DNA of 64,000 bases from Bacillus cereus ATCC 14579 (GCF_000007825.1 NC_004722.1:1590501-1654500), one strand, 5' to 3'. Counted from the stretch's first letter, positions 51,187 through 60,348 are shown. The notes: generated by a model from the letters alone, not told the origin. Made by a program: numbers and translations.

Positions 51187-51558
51187 ATGTTTGAGAAAGA
51201 GAAAGAAGGGCTTATTGAAGTTCAAAACGTATATGAAATTGCACCAGAAGATGGAACAATCATTGGTATGGCAACGGAAGAAGAAATGGAAATTGCTGCT
51301 GAACTAGAGTTACAGTACTATGCCCATTCTCGTTTGTTAGAAGCAAATATTCAGTTAGACGGTTCCTCCTACAAAGAGTTACTTCAGGAGTTCCAGGAGT
51401 ACGAAAGAAAATCAATGAGCTTTTGGCGAGCGATACATAAACGTTTAGCTGTGCCATGGGCGTGGGTACTACGTATTGATGTTGCGAATGGCCCTATATA
51501 TGTAAGTAATGGAAGTTCATATTACGAAGAAATCGATGATGAAGAAGATTATGAATAG
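51187..51558 (+). CDS. Hypothetical protein
   Basis: A 123-residue acidic protein (C-terminal YYEEIDDEEDYE) that I do not recognise. ATG 51187 is 8-9 bases after AAAGGAGG. No membrane segment. It lies 69 bases after the histidine phosphatase; the terminator at 51564-51597 ends it. Confidence 0.6.
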   Translation: MFEKEKEGLIEVQNVYEIAPEDGTIIGMATEEEMEIAAELELQYYAHSRLLEANIQLDGSSYKELLQEFQEYERKSMSFWRAIHKRLAVPWAWVLRIDVANGPIYVSNGSSYYEEIDDEEDYE

Positions 51559-51563
51559 ATAAG

Positions 51564-51597
51564 TAAGGAAGCAGCTTTAGTTGCTTCCTTTTTTTAT
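51564..51597. terminator. Bidirectional terminator
   Basis: AAGGAAGCA-GCTTTAG-TTGCTTCCTT then a T7 run. The stop of the leftward hydrolase lies inside it. Confidence 0.85.
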
Positions 51598-52437
51598 TTG
51601 TAAGAAATGAATCGCCTCAATAATAATATCTGGTCGATCATTTTCTATACCGTGACTAGCATGTTCGGCAAGAATATATTGGCTGTTAGTTGAGAGGTGT
51701 AATTGTTCGTGAATTAGTTCTTGCCACATTGCTTCAAGTTGTGTTGCTTCCTCTTTTGGCATGCCACCATTAGTCAATTGAGTAATAGAATATTGAGGAT
51801 CTCTACCGATAACGATTAATGGTATTTCTAATGTTTTACATAGCTCTTTTAGTAAGAGAGCACAGTTTTTCCACTCCGATAGTTCAGAAGCTGTCGCTTT
51901 ATATAATGAAGGCGAGGTAGAGAATTCAATTTGCTGTTTTGATTGATCGGTGAGAATAGGTTTTAGTTCATTATAAAGTGTGTCTACATCCATTTTGGAA
52001 TATATATTATATTTTTGAAACCAAACATCATCAGAATCAGTTTGATCAGAAATTGGTAAATGAAGTTCATCTAAACGGTGTAAGTTCATCGAAGTAGAAT
52101 CAACTAAAATAAGTGCTTGCAGCTTATCTTCATGTAACATCGCAAAATGTTGTGCACATAATCCTCCATAGGAATGACCGATTAGAATAAATGGTTCTTG
52201 AATAGCTAGTTTGTTTAGTAACATATGTAGCTCTTTTGTAACGTGCCTTATTGTACGCGGCTGATTGCCTAAATCACTTTTTCCGTAACCTGGGCGATGG
52301 TATGAAACAACTGTAAAGTGCTCTGAAAGCTTTTCTATAATAGGAAACCAATCATAAAATGAGCAAGTCATTCCGGTTTGAATGACTACAGTTTGTTTAC
52401 CATCTCCTTTTATATGTACTTCTATATTTTGCCCCAT
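51577..52437 (-). CDS. Alpha/beta hydrolase
   Basis: A 286-residue hydrolase: strand QTVVIQTGMTCSFYDWFPII, HRPGYGKSD, nucleophile elbow IGHSYGG (Ser) and the C-terminal His in AEHASHGIEND. Substrate unknown. ATG 52437 has no Shine-Dalgarno. A perfect AGGAGG is placed 7 bases before an in-frame ATT at 52458, so translation may start there (ATT start, 293 residues). It follows the DUF3147 gene, probably cotranscribed. Confidence 0.82.
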   Translation of the reverse strand: MGQNIEVHIKGDGKQTVVIQTGMTCSFYDWFPIIEKLSEHFTVVSYHRPGYGKSDLGNQPRTIRHVTKELHMLLNKLAIQEPFILIGHSYGGLCAQHFAMLHEDKLQALILVDSTSMNLHRLDELHLPISDQTDSDDVWFQKYNIYSKMDVDTLYNELKPILTDQSKQQIEFSTSPSLYKATASELSEWKNCALLLKELCKTLEIPLIVIGRDPQYSITQLTNGGMPKEEATQLEAMWQELIHEQLHLSTNSQYILAEHASHGIENDRPDIIIEAIHFLQIKKGSN

Positions 52438-52469
52438 TATTTCTACAAATTTATGAATGTTAATTCCTC

Positions 52470-52799
52470 CTAAGCTTGAAATAATTTTTGACAAGCAAAA
52501 ACGATACACCAAACACCTATACCAAGTAGGACAGATGTACTAAGTGTAAATGAATTTTTTAAACCAATATAGACAATAAATAATAGTAGTGCTGATGCGG
52601 GGAATCCATATAATACCCCTAAAGCAAATTGACTCAATTCTTGTTTATTTCCGCCTTCGAATGAAATCCAAAATAAACTAAGTAAACTCACGAGAGGAAG
52701 GGCAGCAATAAAGCCACCTATCGTACTGTAATGTTTAGCGACTTCAGTGATAATGCCAATAATAAGTGCCGAAACGATTACTTTAACGAGGAAATGCAT
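52470..52799 (-). CDS. DUF3147 membrane protein
   Basis: A 109-residue protein with four hydrophobic segments: FLVKVIVSALIIGIITEVAK, IGGFIAALPLVSLLSLFWIS, ALGVLYGFPASALLLFIVYI and LGIGVWCIVFACQKLF. The pattern matches DUF3147. Function unknown. Its start overlaps the end of the MarR gene by 17 bases, so it is coupled to it. Confidence 0.82.
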   Translation of the reverse strand: MHFLVKVIVSALIIGIITEVAKHYSTIGGFIAALPLVSLLSLFWISFEGGNKQELSQFALGVLYGFPASALLLFIVYIGLKNSFTLSTSVLLGIGVWCIVFACQKLFQA

Positions 52800-53193
52800 A
52801 TTTTGCCTCCTTCGCTAATAACGAAAATGCTTTTTCAATTAATTGTTGTTCTTCTTTTGATAACTGTGATTCTAATATTTTTATCTTTTCTTTATCTAGT
52901 AAAGTATGTTTTTCTAATCCTTCAATTCCTTCAATTGTTAATGTAAGGTTTACCACTCTTTCATCTTTTTTATTTCTCTCTTTAACGATGAAACCCTTTT
53001 GAATAAGGCGTTTTATATGTTCAGATGCTGTGTTATGAGAAAGACTAAGCTCAGTAGCGACTTTTCCAATTGTTATATCTTTCTCACGAGAAACGATTTG
53101 TAAAATACGAATTGCTTGGTGGGAAAGGTTGTCCTCGTATTCGTATCGTAAGTGATAATAAATGCTCTCCCAATGTTGATTAATGTTGTACAT
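52783..53193 (-). CDS. MarR-family regulator
   Basis: A 136-residue winged-helix regulator: QAIRILQIVSREKDITIGKV, LSHNTASEHIKRLIQKGFIV and the wing KERNKKDERVVNLTLTIEG. It heads a leftward operon with the DUF3147 and hydrolase genes, and probably autoregulates it through a palindrome upstream. AAAGGAG precedes the ATG. Confidence 0.9.
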   Translation of the reverse strand: MYNINQHWESIYYHLRYEYEDNLSHQAIRILQIVSREKDITIGKVATELSLSHNTASEHIKRLIQKGFIVKERNKKDERVVNLTLTIEGIEGLEKHTLLDKEKIKILESQLSKEEQQLIEKAFSLLAKEAKYAFPR

Positions 53194-53211
53194 AATAATA
53201 AATCTCCTTTT

Positions 53212-53232
53212 TATATCGTATAGTAAGATATA
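53212..53232. promoter_or_regulatory. Candidate MarR operator
   Basis: TATATC-N9-GATATA, an inverted repeat located between the MarR gene and the rightward gene, 20-40 bases upstream of the MarR start. Inferred from position only. Confidence 0.4.
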
Positions 53233-53347
53233 TTCGTGATTTCAGAAATAAAACCCTTTTATTTGGATAAAAAATGTTGAAAAAGTTTATTTTTATTGAA
53301 ATATAAGGTAATCTATGTGTAAAGGTATACATTTAGCAAGAGAGAGG

Positions 53348-54142
53348 ATGATAGCTGTGAATACATTCAAATGGATTAGTCATGAACAGATGTATGTAGA
53401 TGAAATACATGTTGAAAAATGTGGTCCTCTTTCAGTCGGCGTATATGGGGGAAATCAAGAGAGTGATGCATATGAACGAGGAGATGCGGTGCTGGCTTGG
53501 TGGGATCCTGAATTACAATTTGAATTTGTTATGATTTTTGATACACATCACAAAACAAAAAATATAGATTATATAATAGAAGCGATTTCGGAAAGAAAAG
53601 AAAAACTAAAAGAGTTATTCTCATATCCAATACATTTAGCTTTCCATCATACACATATGTACTTATTAGCGTTATTTACAGATGAGTTATTTATTAAAAA
53701 GTGTGATCAAGATGATGAGGAACTCGCTTGCTTAATTTGTTTACGAAAAGGCGAATTTTTATATTGGTTATCAGTTGGTGATTGTTTCGCGTATTTATTC
53801 CATTCTGAGAAAACGAAAAATGGAAAAGGACGATTAAATAAACGGAAGAATTACGAATATATTGGCAGGAAAAATATTTTTGCAGCAAATACACCTTGCT
53901 TTACGTCAGGTGTAAGAGGATTAGAAAAAGGAATGAATCACATTGTAATGGCAACGGACGGTATTTTAGAGTGTGACAAACGAAGGTTTGATGATGATCA
54001 ATCTTTAGTAGAAATATTACACGACGGAAATAGCTTGCAGATTGAGCCCGTATTAACAAATGTACTGCAGTGGAAAGGTAGAGACTGTGCCACGATTATT
54101 GGATGGTCTATTGATACTGATAATAAACAATGTGCTAATTAA
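53348..54142 (+). CDS. PP2C-like phosphatase-fold protein
   Basis: A 264-residue protein with a PP2C-like core: GDAVLAWWDPELQFEFVMIF resembles the N-terminal strands, LYWLSVGDCFAYLFH is the GDSR-type strand and HIVMATDGILECD the second Asp motif (ATDG). The start may be ATG 53348, GTG 53357 or ATG 53315; the ribosome sites do not decide. Substrate or role not known; related proteins act in Ser/Thr signalling. Confidence 0.65.
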   Translation: MIAVNTFKWISHEQMYVDEIHVEKCGPLSVGVYGGNQESDAYERGDAVLAWWDPELQFEFVMIFDTHHKTKNIDYIIEAISERKEKLKELFSYPIHLAFHHTHMYLLALFTDELFIKKCDQDDEELACLICLRKGEFLYWLSVGDCFAYLFHSEKTKNGKGRLNKRKNYEYIGRKNIFAANTPCFTSGVRGLEKGMNHIVMATDGILECDKRRFDDDQSLVEILHDGNSLQIEPVLTNVLQWKGRDCATIIGWSIDTDNKQCAN

Positions 54143-54145
54143 TAT

Positions 54146-54184
54146 AAAAGGAGTTCAAGGTTTTTATCCTTGAACTCCTTTTTG
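54146..54184. terminator. Bidirectional terminator between the PP2C-like and asparagine synthase genes
   Basis: AAAAGGAGTTCAAGG-TTTTTAT-CCTTGAACTCCTTTTT; about 15 pairs with T-runs. Confidence 0.9.
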
Positions 54185-56008
54185 TTAAGCAATATGGATG
54201 TGATATGTTTTTAACCATTCATTTACTTGTAGCATATACTCCATGGCACTTCTTGCTTCAAAATTGTTAATCTCTTTATTACTTTGATCAGCAATTGAAA
54301 GTAAGATGGAATGGTTAATAAGTGAGAAAATAGGATTGTTTTTATGGCTACACATATCAAGTGTTAAATTACGGATTGTTTGTAAGTAGTGTGGATCTTG
54401 TGAAGTTGGATAAGCGCTTTTTCTTCTATTACGTACATCGTCAGGTAAAGCTGGTTGTAGTGCTCTACGTAAAATGCCTTTTTCAATATTATCAATACTT
54501 TTTATGTTGAAAGGAACATTCCATAAATATTCAACTAATCTATAATCGCAAAACGGTACACGAACTTCAAATCCAACAGCCATACTCATACGATCTTTAC
54601 GGTCAAGTAAGAAAGGAAGGAATCTTGTTAAAAATAAATAAAACATTTGGCGTTGTTTCGCGGATTTTTTACTTTCCCCTTCAAGAGTAGGTACTTCAAG
54701 TATCGCTTCTTGGAATCGTGTATCAATATAGTTTTCTAGATTACATTGGTTACTTACTTCATTTAGTAGAAGAGGAGATGTATTTTTCCAATTTGTTAGC
54801 CAAGGAAACTTATCTACATATAGTAATTCTTCTTGATGAAACCAAGGGTATCCACCGAATACTTCATCAGCCGATTCACCGGATAAAGCTACGGTCGCAT
54901 CTTTTTTCATTTCGCAAAATAGTAAATATAGTGAAGTTTCCATTTCACCAGCACTTGGTAAATCTTTCGCATGAAGGGGAACGAATAAGTGATTTGCTAA
55001 TTCTTCAGCATTCACAATAATATCATGATGCGCTGTCCCTACATGTTCAGAAACGCGTTTTACCCAAGGAGCGTCTAAACCAGTGCGAGCAAATGTCAGC
55101 TCGAAATCTTTTGCACTATTTACAAAGTCAACGGAATACGTATGAAGTGTTTTATTTTCCGCAGCAAATTCTTTACCCGCAAGTGCAGTAATACCGCTAG
55201 AGTCTAATCCGCCTGATAACATACAAACGAGAGGAACATCGGCAATTAATTGTCTTTTTACTGTATCTTGTAAAATAGATAAAATATGCGAAGATGTATC
55301 TTCTATAGAGTCTGTATGGAACTTACTTTCTAAATTCCAATACTTCGTAACTACTTTTTTATGACGTGTAAATGTTATAGAATGTCCAGCACGCACTTCT
55401 TGAATATGTTTAAAGACGCCACATCCAGGAGTTCGAAATAAGCCTAATCCAAATATTTCATTTATGCCATCCGCATCAATTTCAGCAGGAACAGATGGAT
55501 GCGCTAATAATGCTTTTATTTCAGATCCGAAAATAATGCTGTCATTTCTTTCTGTGTAAAAGAGTGGTTTTACACCTAAATGATCACGCGCTAAAAATAA
55601 TTGTTGCTTCTGATCATCCCATAAGGCGAAAGCGAAAATTCCGTTTAAATGTTGTACGCAGTCTTCTTTCCATTCTAAATAAGCATGTAGTAATACTTCT
55701 GTATCTGAATGGGTTTCAAATGCATGCCCACATTTTTGAAGCTGCTCTTTAAGTTCACGGAAATTATAAATTTCTCCATTATAAGTAAGAGCATACGTAT
55801 AATCACCAGCACGGAATGTCTTCGGCTGTGTCCCGCCTTCTGGATCAATTACAATTAAACGCCGGTGTGCAAAGGCCGCATGAGGTGAAAACCAAAATCC
55901 TTCAGCATCTGGACCACGATGCTCAATACTATTTGCCATCTTTTTTAAAATAACATGTTGATTTGAAAGGTCTTCCTTCCAATCTACCCAACCTGTAATT
56001 CCACACAT
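54185..56008 (-). CDS. asnB: Asparagine synthase (glutamine-hydrolysing)
   Basis: A 607-residue enzyme making asparagine from aspartate, ATP and glutamine. The N-terminal glutaminase starts MCGITGWVDW with Cys as catalytic nucleophile, followed by HRGPDAEGFW and LTYNGEIYNFRELK. The synthetase half has the ATP-binding SGGLDSSGI and ALSGESADEVFGGYPW, RLVEYLWNVP near the end. I chose ATG 56008 because the mature enzyme needs Cys next to the initiator Met; ATG 56014 sits better after AGGAGA and is possible. AsnO-like by length. Confidence 0.92.
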   Translation of the reverse strand: MCGITGWVDWKEDLSNQHVILKKMANSIEHRGPDAEGFWFSPHAAFAHRRLIVIDPEGGTQPKTFRAGDYTYALTYNGEIYNFRELKEQLQKCGHAFETHSDTEVLLHAYLEWKEDCVQHLNGIFAFALWDDQKQQLFLARDHLGVKPLFYTERNDSIIFGSEIKALLAHPSVPAEIDADGINEIFGLGLFRTPGCGVFKHIQEVRAGHSITFTRHKKVVTKYWNLESKFHTDSIEDTSSHILSILQDTVKRQLIADVPLVCMLSGGLDSSGITALAGKEFAAENKTLHTYSVDFVNSAKDFELTFARTGLDAPWVKRVSEHVGTAHHDIIVNAEELANHLFVPLHAKDLPSAGEMETSLYLLFCEMKKDATVALSGESADEVFGGYPWFHQEELLYVDKFPWLTNWKNTSPLLLNEVSNQCNLENYIDTRFQEAILEVPTLEGESKKSAKQRQMFYLFLTRFLPFLLDRKDRMSMAVGFEVRVPFCDYRLVEYLWNVPFNIKSIDNIEKGILRRALQPALPDDVRNRRKSAYPTSQDPHYLQTIRNLTLDMCSHKNNPIFSLINHSILLSIADQSNKEINNFEARSAMEYMLQVNEWLKTYHIHIA

Positions 56009-56116
56009 ACACATCTCATCTCCTAAATTAAAATAGTAGATTAACGAAATAAAATGTACACTAAGTTAAAAAGTGACTATATAAATAGTGTACTACATGA
56101 ATTAAATTACAGACTT

Positions 56117-56129
56117 GAGAAAATTTTCT
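56117..56129. promoter_or_regulatory. A/T-rich palindrome upstream of the ECF sigma gene, copy 1
   Basis: GAGAAAATTTTCT, a near match to the palindrome at 56192-56207. Possible regulator site for the sigma gene or the divergent asparagine synthase gene. Confidence 0.35.
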
Positions 56130-56191
56130 TTGAACGCATAGTTATGTGAGACAATGGCTAAGGGAAAGTATTCCAAAAAATAAAAAGATGA

Positions 56192-56207
56192 GAGAAAAAA
56201 TTTTCTC
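56192..56207. promoter_or_regulatory. A/T-rich palindrome upstream of the ECF sigma gene, copy 2
   Basis: GAGAAAAAATTTTCTC, in the promoter region 54-69 bases before the sigma start. Shares its arms with copy 1, 75 bases upstream. Confidence 0.35.
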
Positions 56208-56260
56208 AGACGTTATATAGGGTGTAAAAGCTTTTACAAAACAATAAGGGGAATCGCTAC

Positions 56261-56827
56261 ATGAAATCAAATGAGAAAAATTTTATAAAAAGATTACAGC
56301 GGCAAAAAGAAGACGCGTTAGAATTTGTTGTCGATACATACTTACCACTCATAAAGGGGATCACGCATAAAGTTCTACTTCCCATTCAAAATGATGGACT
56401 CATAGAGGAATGTATAAACGATATATTTCTTTCCATTTGGAATAACGCAAATAAATTTCATGGAGAGCCGAGTGATTTTAAAAAGTGGATTGCAGCGATT
56501 GCAAAGTTTAAAGCAATTGATTATTACCGGAAATCGACTAAAACGGTAGAAATCATTTCAGATGAGTTTCATATCAGTACAGAAAAATCAGCAGAAGACG
56601 AATTAATCGTTATGGAAGATAGGGAAGAATTATTGAAGCTCATTAATCAATTAGAACCGCTAGATCAAAAGGTGTTCATTATGAAATATTTACTTGGTAT
56701 GAAGACAGAGGAAATAGGTGACAAGTTAGGATTAACTCGGGCAGCAATTGATAATCGAGTGTACCGTGGGAAAAAGAAACTACAACAAAATGCTACGAAT
56801 ATTAGTTTTGGAGGTAGTGCAATATGA
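56261..56827 (+). CDS. ECF-type RNA polymerase sigma factor
   Basis: A 188-residue sigma factor. Region 2 is VDTYLPLIKGITHKVLLPIQ, then NDIFLSIWNNANKF and KKWIAAIAKFKAIDYYRKST. Region 4 is LEPLDQKVFIMKYLLGMKTE, then EIGDKLGLTRAAIDNRVYRG. AAGGGGA precedes the ATG. Its stop overlaps the start of the anti-sigma-like gene by 4 bases (ATGA), the normal sigma/anti-sigma arrangement. Confidence 0.92.
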   Translation: MKSNEKNFIKRLQRQKEDALEFVVDTYLPLIKGITHKVLLPIQNDGLIEECINDIFLSIWNNANKFHGEPSDFKKWIAAIAKFKAIDYYRKSTKTVEIISDEFHISTEKSAEDELIVMEDREELLKLINQLEPLDQKVFIMKYLLGMKTEEIGDKLGLTRAAIDNRVYRGKKKLQQNATNISFGGSAI

Positions 56828-57930
56828 AAGACATTTATGAACTATTAAATGATATTGATATAGACGAAAAAGAACTAGAAGAAATTGAGGCTTCTGAAAT
56901 TGAAAAGGAAAAAGTAAAACGAAATGTAAAACAATCGATACGTACGAAGAAAAAGATGAAAAGTTGGAAAAAAGGTGTGGCTGCTGCATCTATTTTAGTA
57001 GGATTATCAGTTGCAACACTCGGTATCGGATTTCCTACATATGCGGGGGGATTGCCAATTGTCGGTGACATATTCCGATTATTAGATAATGGTAGAACAG
57101 GGTTATATGAAAATTATAAAGAGTTTTCGACTGAGTTGAATATGACAAGGGAGAGTAATGGGGTTAAGGTTACAATTAATGATGCTGTGTTCGATGGTAG
57201 AACAATCACAATCACATACTCTATTGAGAGTGATAAAGATTTAGGTGAGAAGCCAAATATATTTGGATATCCGCAGGTGATGGGGTTTAATGGCGGGGGA
57301 GGAAGCTCTCAAGTAACAAAAGTTGGAGAGAAAAAGTACGTAGGTATGACTACGATGAGTGGTAATAGTAGTAAAAGGTTAGATGTTGCAAACGTTTGGT
57401 GGAATATGGAAGAGATTGAGTTGGATTATAAAGGTAATTCAATTAAGGGGAATTGGAACTTCGCACTTAGTTTAAAAGCAATGGAGAGTAAAGAAGTAAA
57501 GGTTAATAGGGTTTCTGAAAATGAATTAATAAAAGTAAATATAGACAAAATGGAAGTAACTCCGATGTCATTTATCGTTTTTTTCAATCAGGAAGAATCT
57601 AAAGTATTAAGAAGTATATGGGATAGCGCTGATGTGGAATTAGAAATAAAAGATGATTTAGGAAATAAATATGCTGGTGAAGGAAATGGCGGAACTAGTA
57701 CAGTAGCCGAACCGCACAAAAGTAGTTGGAGTTCTACATTCCAAAAGTTAAACGAAAATGCAACAAAGCTTATCGTTACACCTCGTGTACACTTGCGAGT
57801 TCATACACCTGAAAATCATGGTGGAGTAGAGTATGTGAATGGAAAAGAGAAGAAAATAGAAGTGCCGAAAAAAGAAGCGAAGAGTAAAGATATTGTGTTA
57901 GATGATATTGTCATTGATTTAAAGAAATAA
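56824..57930 (+). CDS. DUF4179 anti-sigma-like membrane protein
   Basis: A 368-residue protein. Residues 1-45 are acidic and helical and probably bind the sigma factor. A membrane segment spans about residues 52-72 (GVAAASILVGLSVATLGIGF). A large external beta-rich domain begins YAGGLPIVGDIFRLLDNGRT, the DUF4179 pattern. It overlaps the sigma gene, so it is inferred to restrain it until a surface signal arrives. Confidence 0.85.
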   Translation: MKDIYELLNDIDIDEKELEEIEASEIEKEKVKRNVKQSIRTKKKMKSWKKGVAAASILVGLSVATLGIGFPTYAGGLPIVGDIFRLLDNGRTGLYENYKEFSTELNMTRESNGVKVTINDAVFDGRTITITYSIESDKDLGEKPNIFGYPQVMGFNGGGGSSQVTKVGEKKYVGMTTMSGNSSKRLDVANVWWNMEEIELDYKGNSIKGNWNFALSLKAMESKEVKVNRVSENELIKVNIDKMEVTPMSFIVFFNQEESKVLRSIWDSADVELEIKDDLGNKYAGEGNGGTSTVAEPHKSSWSSTFQKLNENATKLIVTPRVHLRVHTPENHGGVEYVNGKEKKIEVPKKEAKSKDIVLDDIVIDLKK

Positions 57931-57969
57931 AAGAGAGACTGCCTAAAACCATTTAGGCAGTCTCTTTTT
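57931..57969. terminator. Terminator after the sigma operon
   Basis: AGAGAGACTGCCTAAA-ACCA-TTTAGGCAGTCTCTTTTT; about 15 pairs, usable from both sides. Confidence 0.9.
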
Positions 57970-57971
57970 CG

Positions 57972-59045
57972 TTAAGAACTAGTAACGAGTAGTGCATGCG
58001 GATGCTGCGTTTTATATTCATCTTTCCACGGAATGTTTAGTTGTTCCCATGATTCGCCGCTATCATTGGATTGAAAGACGCCATTGTTATTTAACGTGTA
58101 GAACGTATGTGGTTCGGCTTCGTTTGTAGCAAACATCGAAATGACTGTACCGATTGCAGATGGTAGTCCTTGTTGTACTTGCTGGAACGGAGTATCTTTC
58201 GTTTTTCGATAAATATAAGATTCATAAGGGATACGGTGATGAGCCAGATCAGCACTCGGTGCAGCTGAAACGAGAATCGTATTGCAATCAGCTGGATCAA
58301 TTGTCATGCTGTATAAATAATGATGTTCAAGTCCTTCACTACATGAGATCCAGCTGTTTCCATTGTTATAACTTTCAAGATAAGCACGATCAGGTCCGCC
58401 CATAAATCCGTCACCACATGATGCATAAAGACGATTTGGTGCTTCAGGGTGCATAAGTAATTGATGAGCATCGATAGGAGCACCGAATTTTTTATCAATC
58501 CATGTATGCCCTTTATCATTACTTTGAATAACAGCACCAGCTTCGATTGAAACGTGTATTGTATTAGGGTTGTTTGGATCAACTGTAATCCAGCGTACGT
58601 GATGGGTAAAAGGTCTAGGCGGGAAAGCCCACGTATAAGAAGATAATAATGATTTCATATTTTTAAGTTCAGTCCACGTTTCACCACCATTTTCAGAGCG
58701 AAATAAAGCGCTCGGTTCTGTGCCGACATAAACGACCCCATATCCGTTCACTTGTTCATTTGAGCTTATTGTTATGGAAGTGATAGAGGAGTGTAAAATA
58801 CCATCTTCTTTAGGGAAATCAAAGTAACGATAAGAATCTCCAATTGGTCTCCATGAATCCCCGCTATCGTCGCTTAACCATAGACCTCGTCCGAATATTC
58901 CGCAATATACACGGTTTGGGTGGAACGGATCAACAGCGATACAGGTAGGTTGCATATTTTGTAAGTGGTAAGTCGTTTCATAGTTATCATATTGTTCTTT
59001 CACTACAACAAGTTCACGTTCCATACAGAGAAATAAACGTTTCAT
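57972..59045 (-). CDS. BNR/sortilin-like beta-propeller protein
   Basis: A 357-residue protein with repeated Asp-box motifs: LSDDSGDSWRPIG, SENGGETWTELK, SNDKGHTWIDKK, SYNNGNSWISC and SNDSGESWEQLN. The repeats are typical of sialidase-like and YCF48-like beta-propellers. No signal peptide, so probably cytosolic. Catalytic residues of sialidases are not evident. GGAGG precedes the ATG. Confidence 0.85.
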   Translation of the reverse strand: MKRLFLCMERELVVVKEQYDNYETTYHLQNMQPTCIAVDPFHPNRVYCGIFGRGLWLSDDSGDSWRPIGDSYRYFDFPKEDGILHSSITSITISSNEQVNGYGVVYVGTEPSALFRSENGGETWTELKNMKSLLSSYTWAFPPRPFTHHVRWITVDPNNPNTIHVSIEAGAVIQSNDKGHTWIDKKFGAPIDAHQLLMHPEAPNRLYASCGDGFMGGPDRAYLESYNNGNSWISCSEGLEHHYLYSMTIDPADCNTILVSAAPSADLAHHRIPYESYIYRKTKDTPFQQVQQGLPSAIGTVISMFATNEAEPHTFYTLNNNGVFQSNDSGESWEQLNIPWKDEYKTQHPHALLVTSS

Positions 59046-59151
59046 TTAAGTAACCTCCTTAAAATTCTTTCATTAGTAAACAATATGAAAATAAAAAAGA
59101 AGTAGTCTTGTTTTATTTGAGAAAAAGGGATTGTCTAAAAAATAGCGAAGT

Positions 59152-59223
59152 GTGTATACAGAGGAAGCGGGCGTTTACAATCAGTCGATTCGGGATAAAG
59201 ATGGGGAGTTTGTTTCATACTAA
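59152..59223 (+). other. Possible gene remnant upstream of czcD
   Basis: Short frame VYTEEAGVYNQSIRDKDGEF, then VSY-stop, with protein-like composition but only 23 codons, no ribosome site, and a stop just upstream. It may be the end of a decayed gene. The rest of 59046-59255 is non-coding and must contain the czcD promoter. Confidence 0.25.
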
Positions 59224-59255
59224 CATACAGATATTGTACTTAAAGGAGTATAAGT

Positions 59256-60155
59256 ATGGGACATTCGCATGATCATGGTCATTCAAAAAATAAAAAGGCA
59301 TTACTAATTGCCTTCCTACTAACAACAAGTTTTATGATTGCAGAAGTTGTTGGTGGCTTTGTAACAAATAGCTTAGCACTACTATCTGACGCGGGGCATA
59401 TGCTAAGTGATGCAGTATCTTTAGCTTTAAGTTTACTTGCGTTTAAGCTCGGAGAAAAAACAGCAACATCTGCGAAAACATACGGGTATAAGCGAGTCGA
59501 AATGTTAGCAGCATTATGTAACGGTGTCGTTCTTATTGTCATTTCGGTATACATTTTTATTGAAGCAATCCGTCGTTTTAAAGAACCAGTTGAGATTGCT
59601 AGTAATGGGATGCTCATTATTGCAGTCCTTGGTCTGCTTATTAATATTTTATCAGCTTGGATATTAATGAGAGGCGGAGATGTGAAAGGTAATTTGAATT
59701 TAAGAAGTGCTTTCCTGCACGTACTAGGCGATCTATTGGGTTCCGTCGGAGCGATCATTGCTGCGTTACTTATTAAATTTTTCGGATGGACTGCTGCAGA
59801 TGCGATTGCTAGTATTCTTGTGTCTATTTTAGTTATTATTAGTGGATGGCGTGTAACACGTGATACGGTTCATATATTAATGGAAGGTGCACCACAGCAC
59901 ATAAATGTTGAAGAGGTAAAAAGTACGTTATTAAATATTCCGATTGTCAAAGAAGTTCATGATTTGCACATATGGTCTGTCACATCAGATTTTCAAGTAT
60001 TAACATGTCATCTTATTATTAAAGGGAATGAAACGCAAAGTGTATTAAAAGAGGCTACGTATGTATTAAAGGAGAAATTTCATGTAGAACATGTCACCAT
60101 TCAAGTAGAAATAGATGGTGAATTTCATCACGATGAGACAACTTGCAAAGTATGA
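59256..60155 (+). CDS. czcD: Cation diffusion facilitator (zinc/cobalt/cadmium efflux)
   Basis: A 299-residue CDF transporter. The His-rich N-terminus is MGHSHDHGHSKNKK. Six membrane helices follow, with metal-site motifs LALLSDAGHMLSDAVSLALS (HxxxD) and FLHVLGDLLGSVGAIIAALL, and a cytosolic C-terminal domain has VHDLHIWSVTSDFQVLTCHL and a HHDETTCKV tail. It exports divalent metals using the proton gradient. AAAGGAG precedes the ATG. Confidence 0.93.
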   Translation: MGHSHDHGHSKNKKALLIAFLLTTSFMIAEVVGGFVTNSLALLSDAGHMLSDAVSLALSLLAFKLGEKTATSAKTYGYKRVEMLAALCNGVVLIVISVYIFIEAIRRFKEPVEIASNGMLIIAVLGLLINILSAWILMRGGDVKGNLNLRSAFLHVLGDLLGSVGAIIAALLIKFFGWTAADAIASILVSILVIISGWRVTRDTVHILMEGAPQHINVEEVKSTLLNIPIVKEVHDLHIWSVTSDFQVLTCHLIIKGNETQSVLKEATYVLKEKFHVEHVTIQVEIDGEFHHDETTCKV

Positions 60156-60257
60156 AAGAAAAAGGATAAGAAAAAGTGTCATAACATTTTTCGCACGGCA
60201 TACATATATATAATGTGGCCACAAATACTTTGCAAGGTAAATATTTCATGAAATTAC

Positions 60258-60286
60258 TTTACTTATAAAGAGTCATCTTTTATAAT
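60258..60286 (+). promoter_or_regulatory. Promoter of fbpA
   Basis: TTTACT (60258-60263), 17-base spacer, TATAAT (60281-60286). Followed by a Fur box in the start region. Confidence 0.65.
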
Positions 60287-60298
60287 CAAAAGTGGTAA

Positions 60299-60319
60299 TT
60301 GATAAAGATTATCATTTTC
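60299..60319. promoter_or_regulatory. Fur box upstream of fbpA
   Basis: TTGATAAAGATTATCATTTTC matches the Bacillus Fur consensus TGATAATNATTATCA at most positions. It covers the expected transcription start, a repressing position. Confidence 0.8.
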
Positions 60320-60348
60320 AATGATCGTAGAAAGGAGTTTTTTAAAAG

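Noticed and set aside
59279..59758. 159-residue leftward frame inside czcD
   Set aside because: Antisense shadow of a clearly coding transporter; no start signals.
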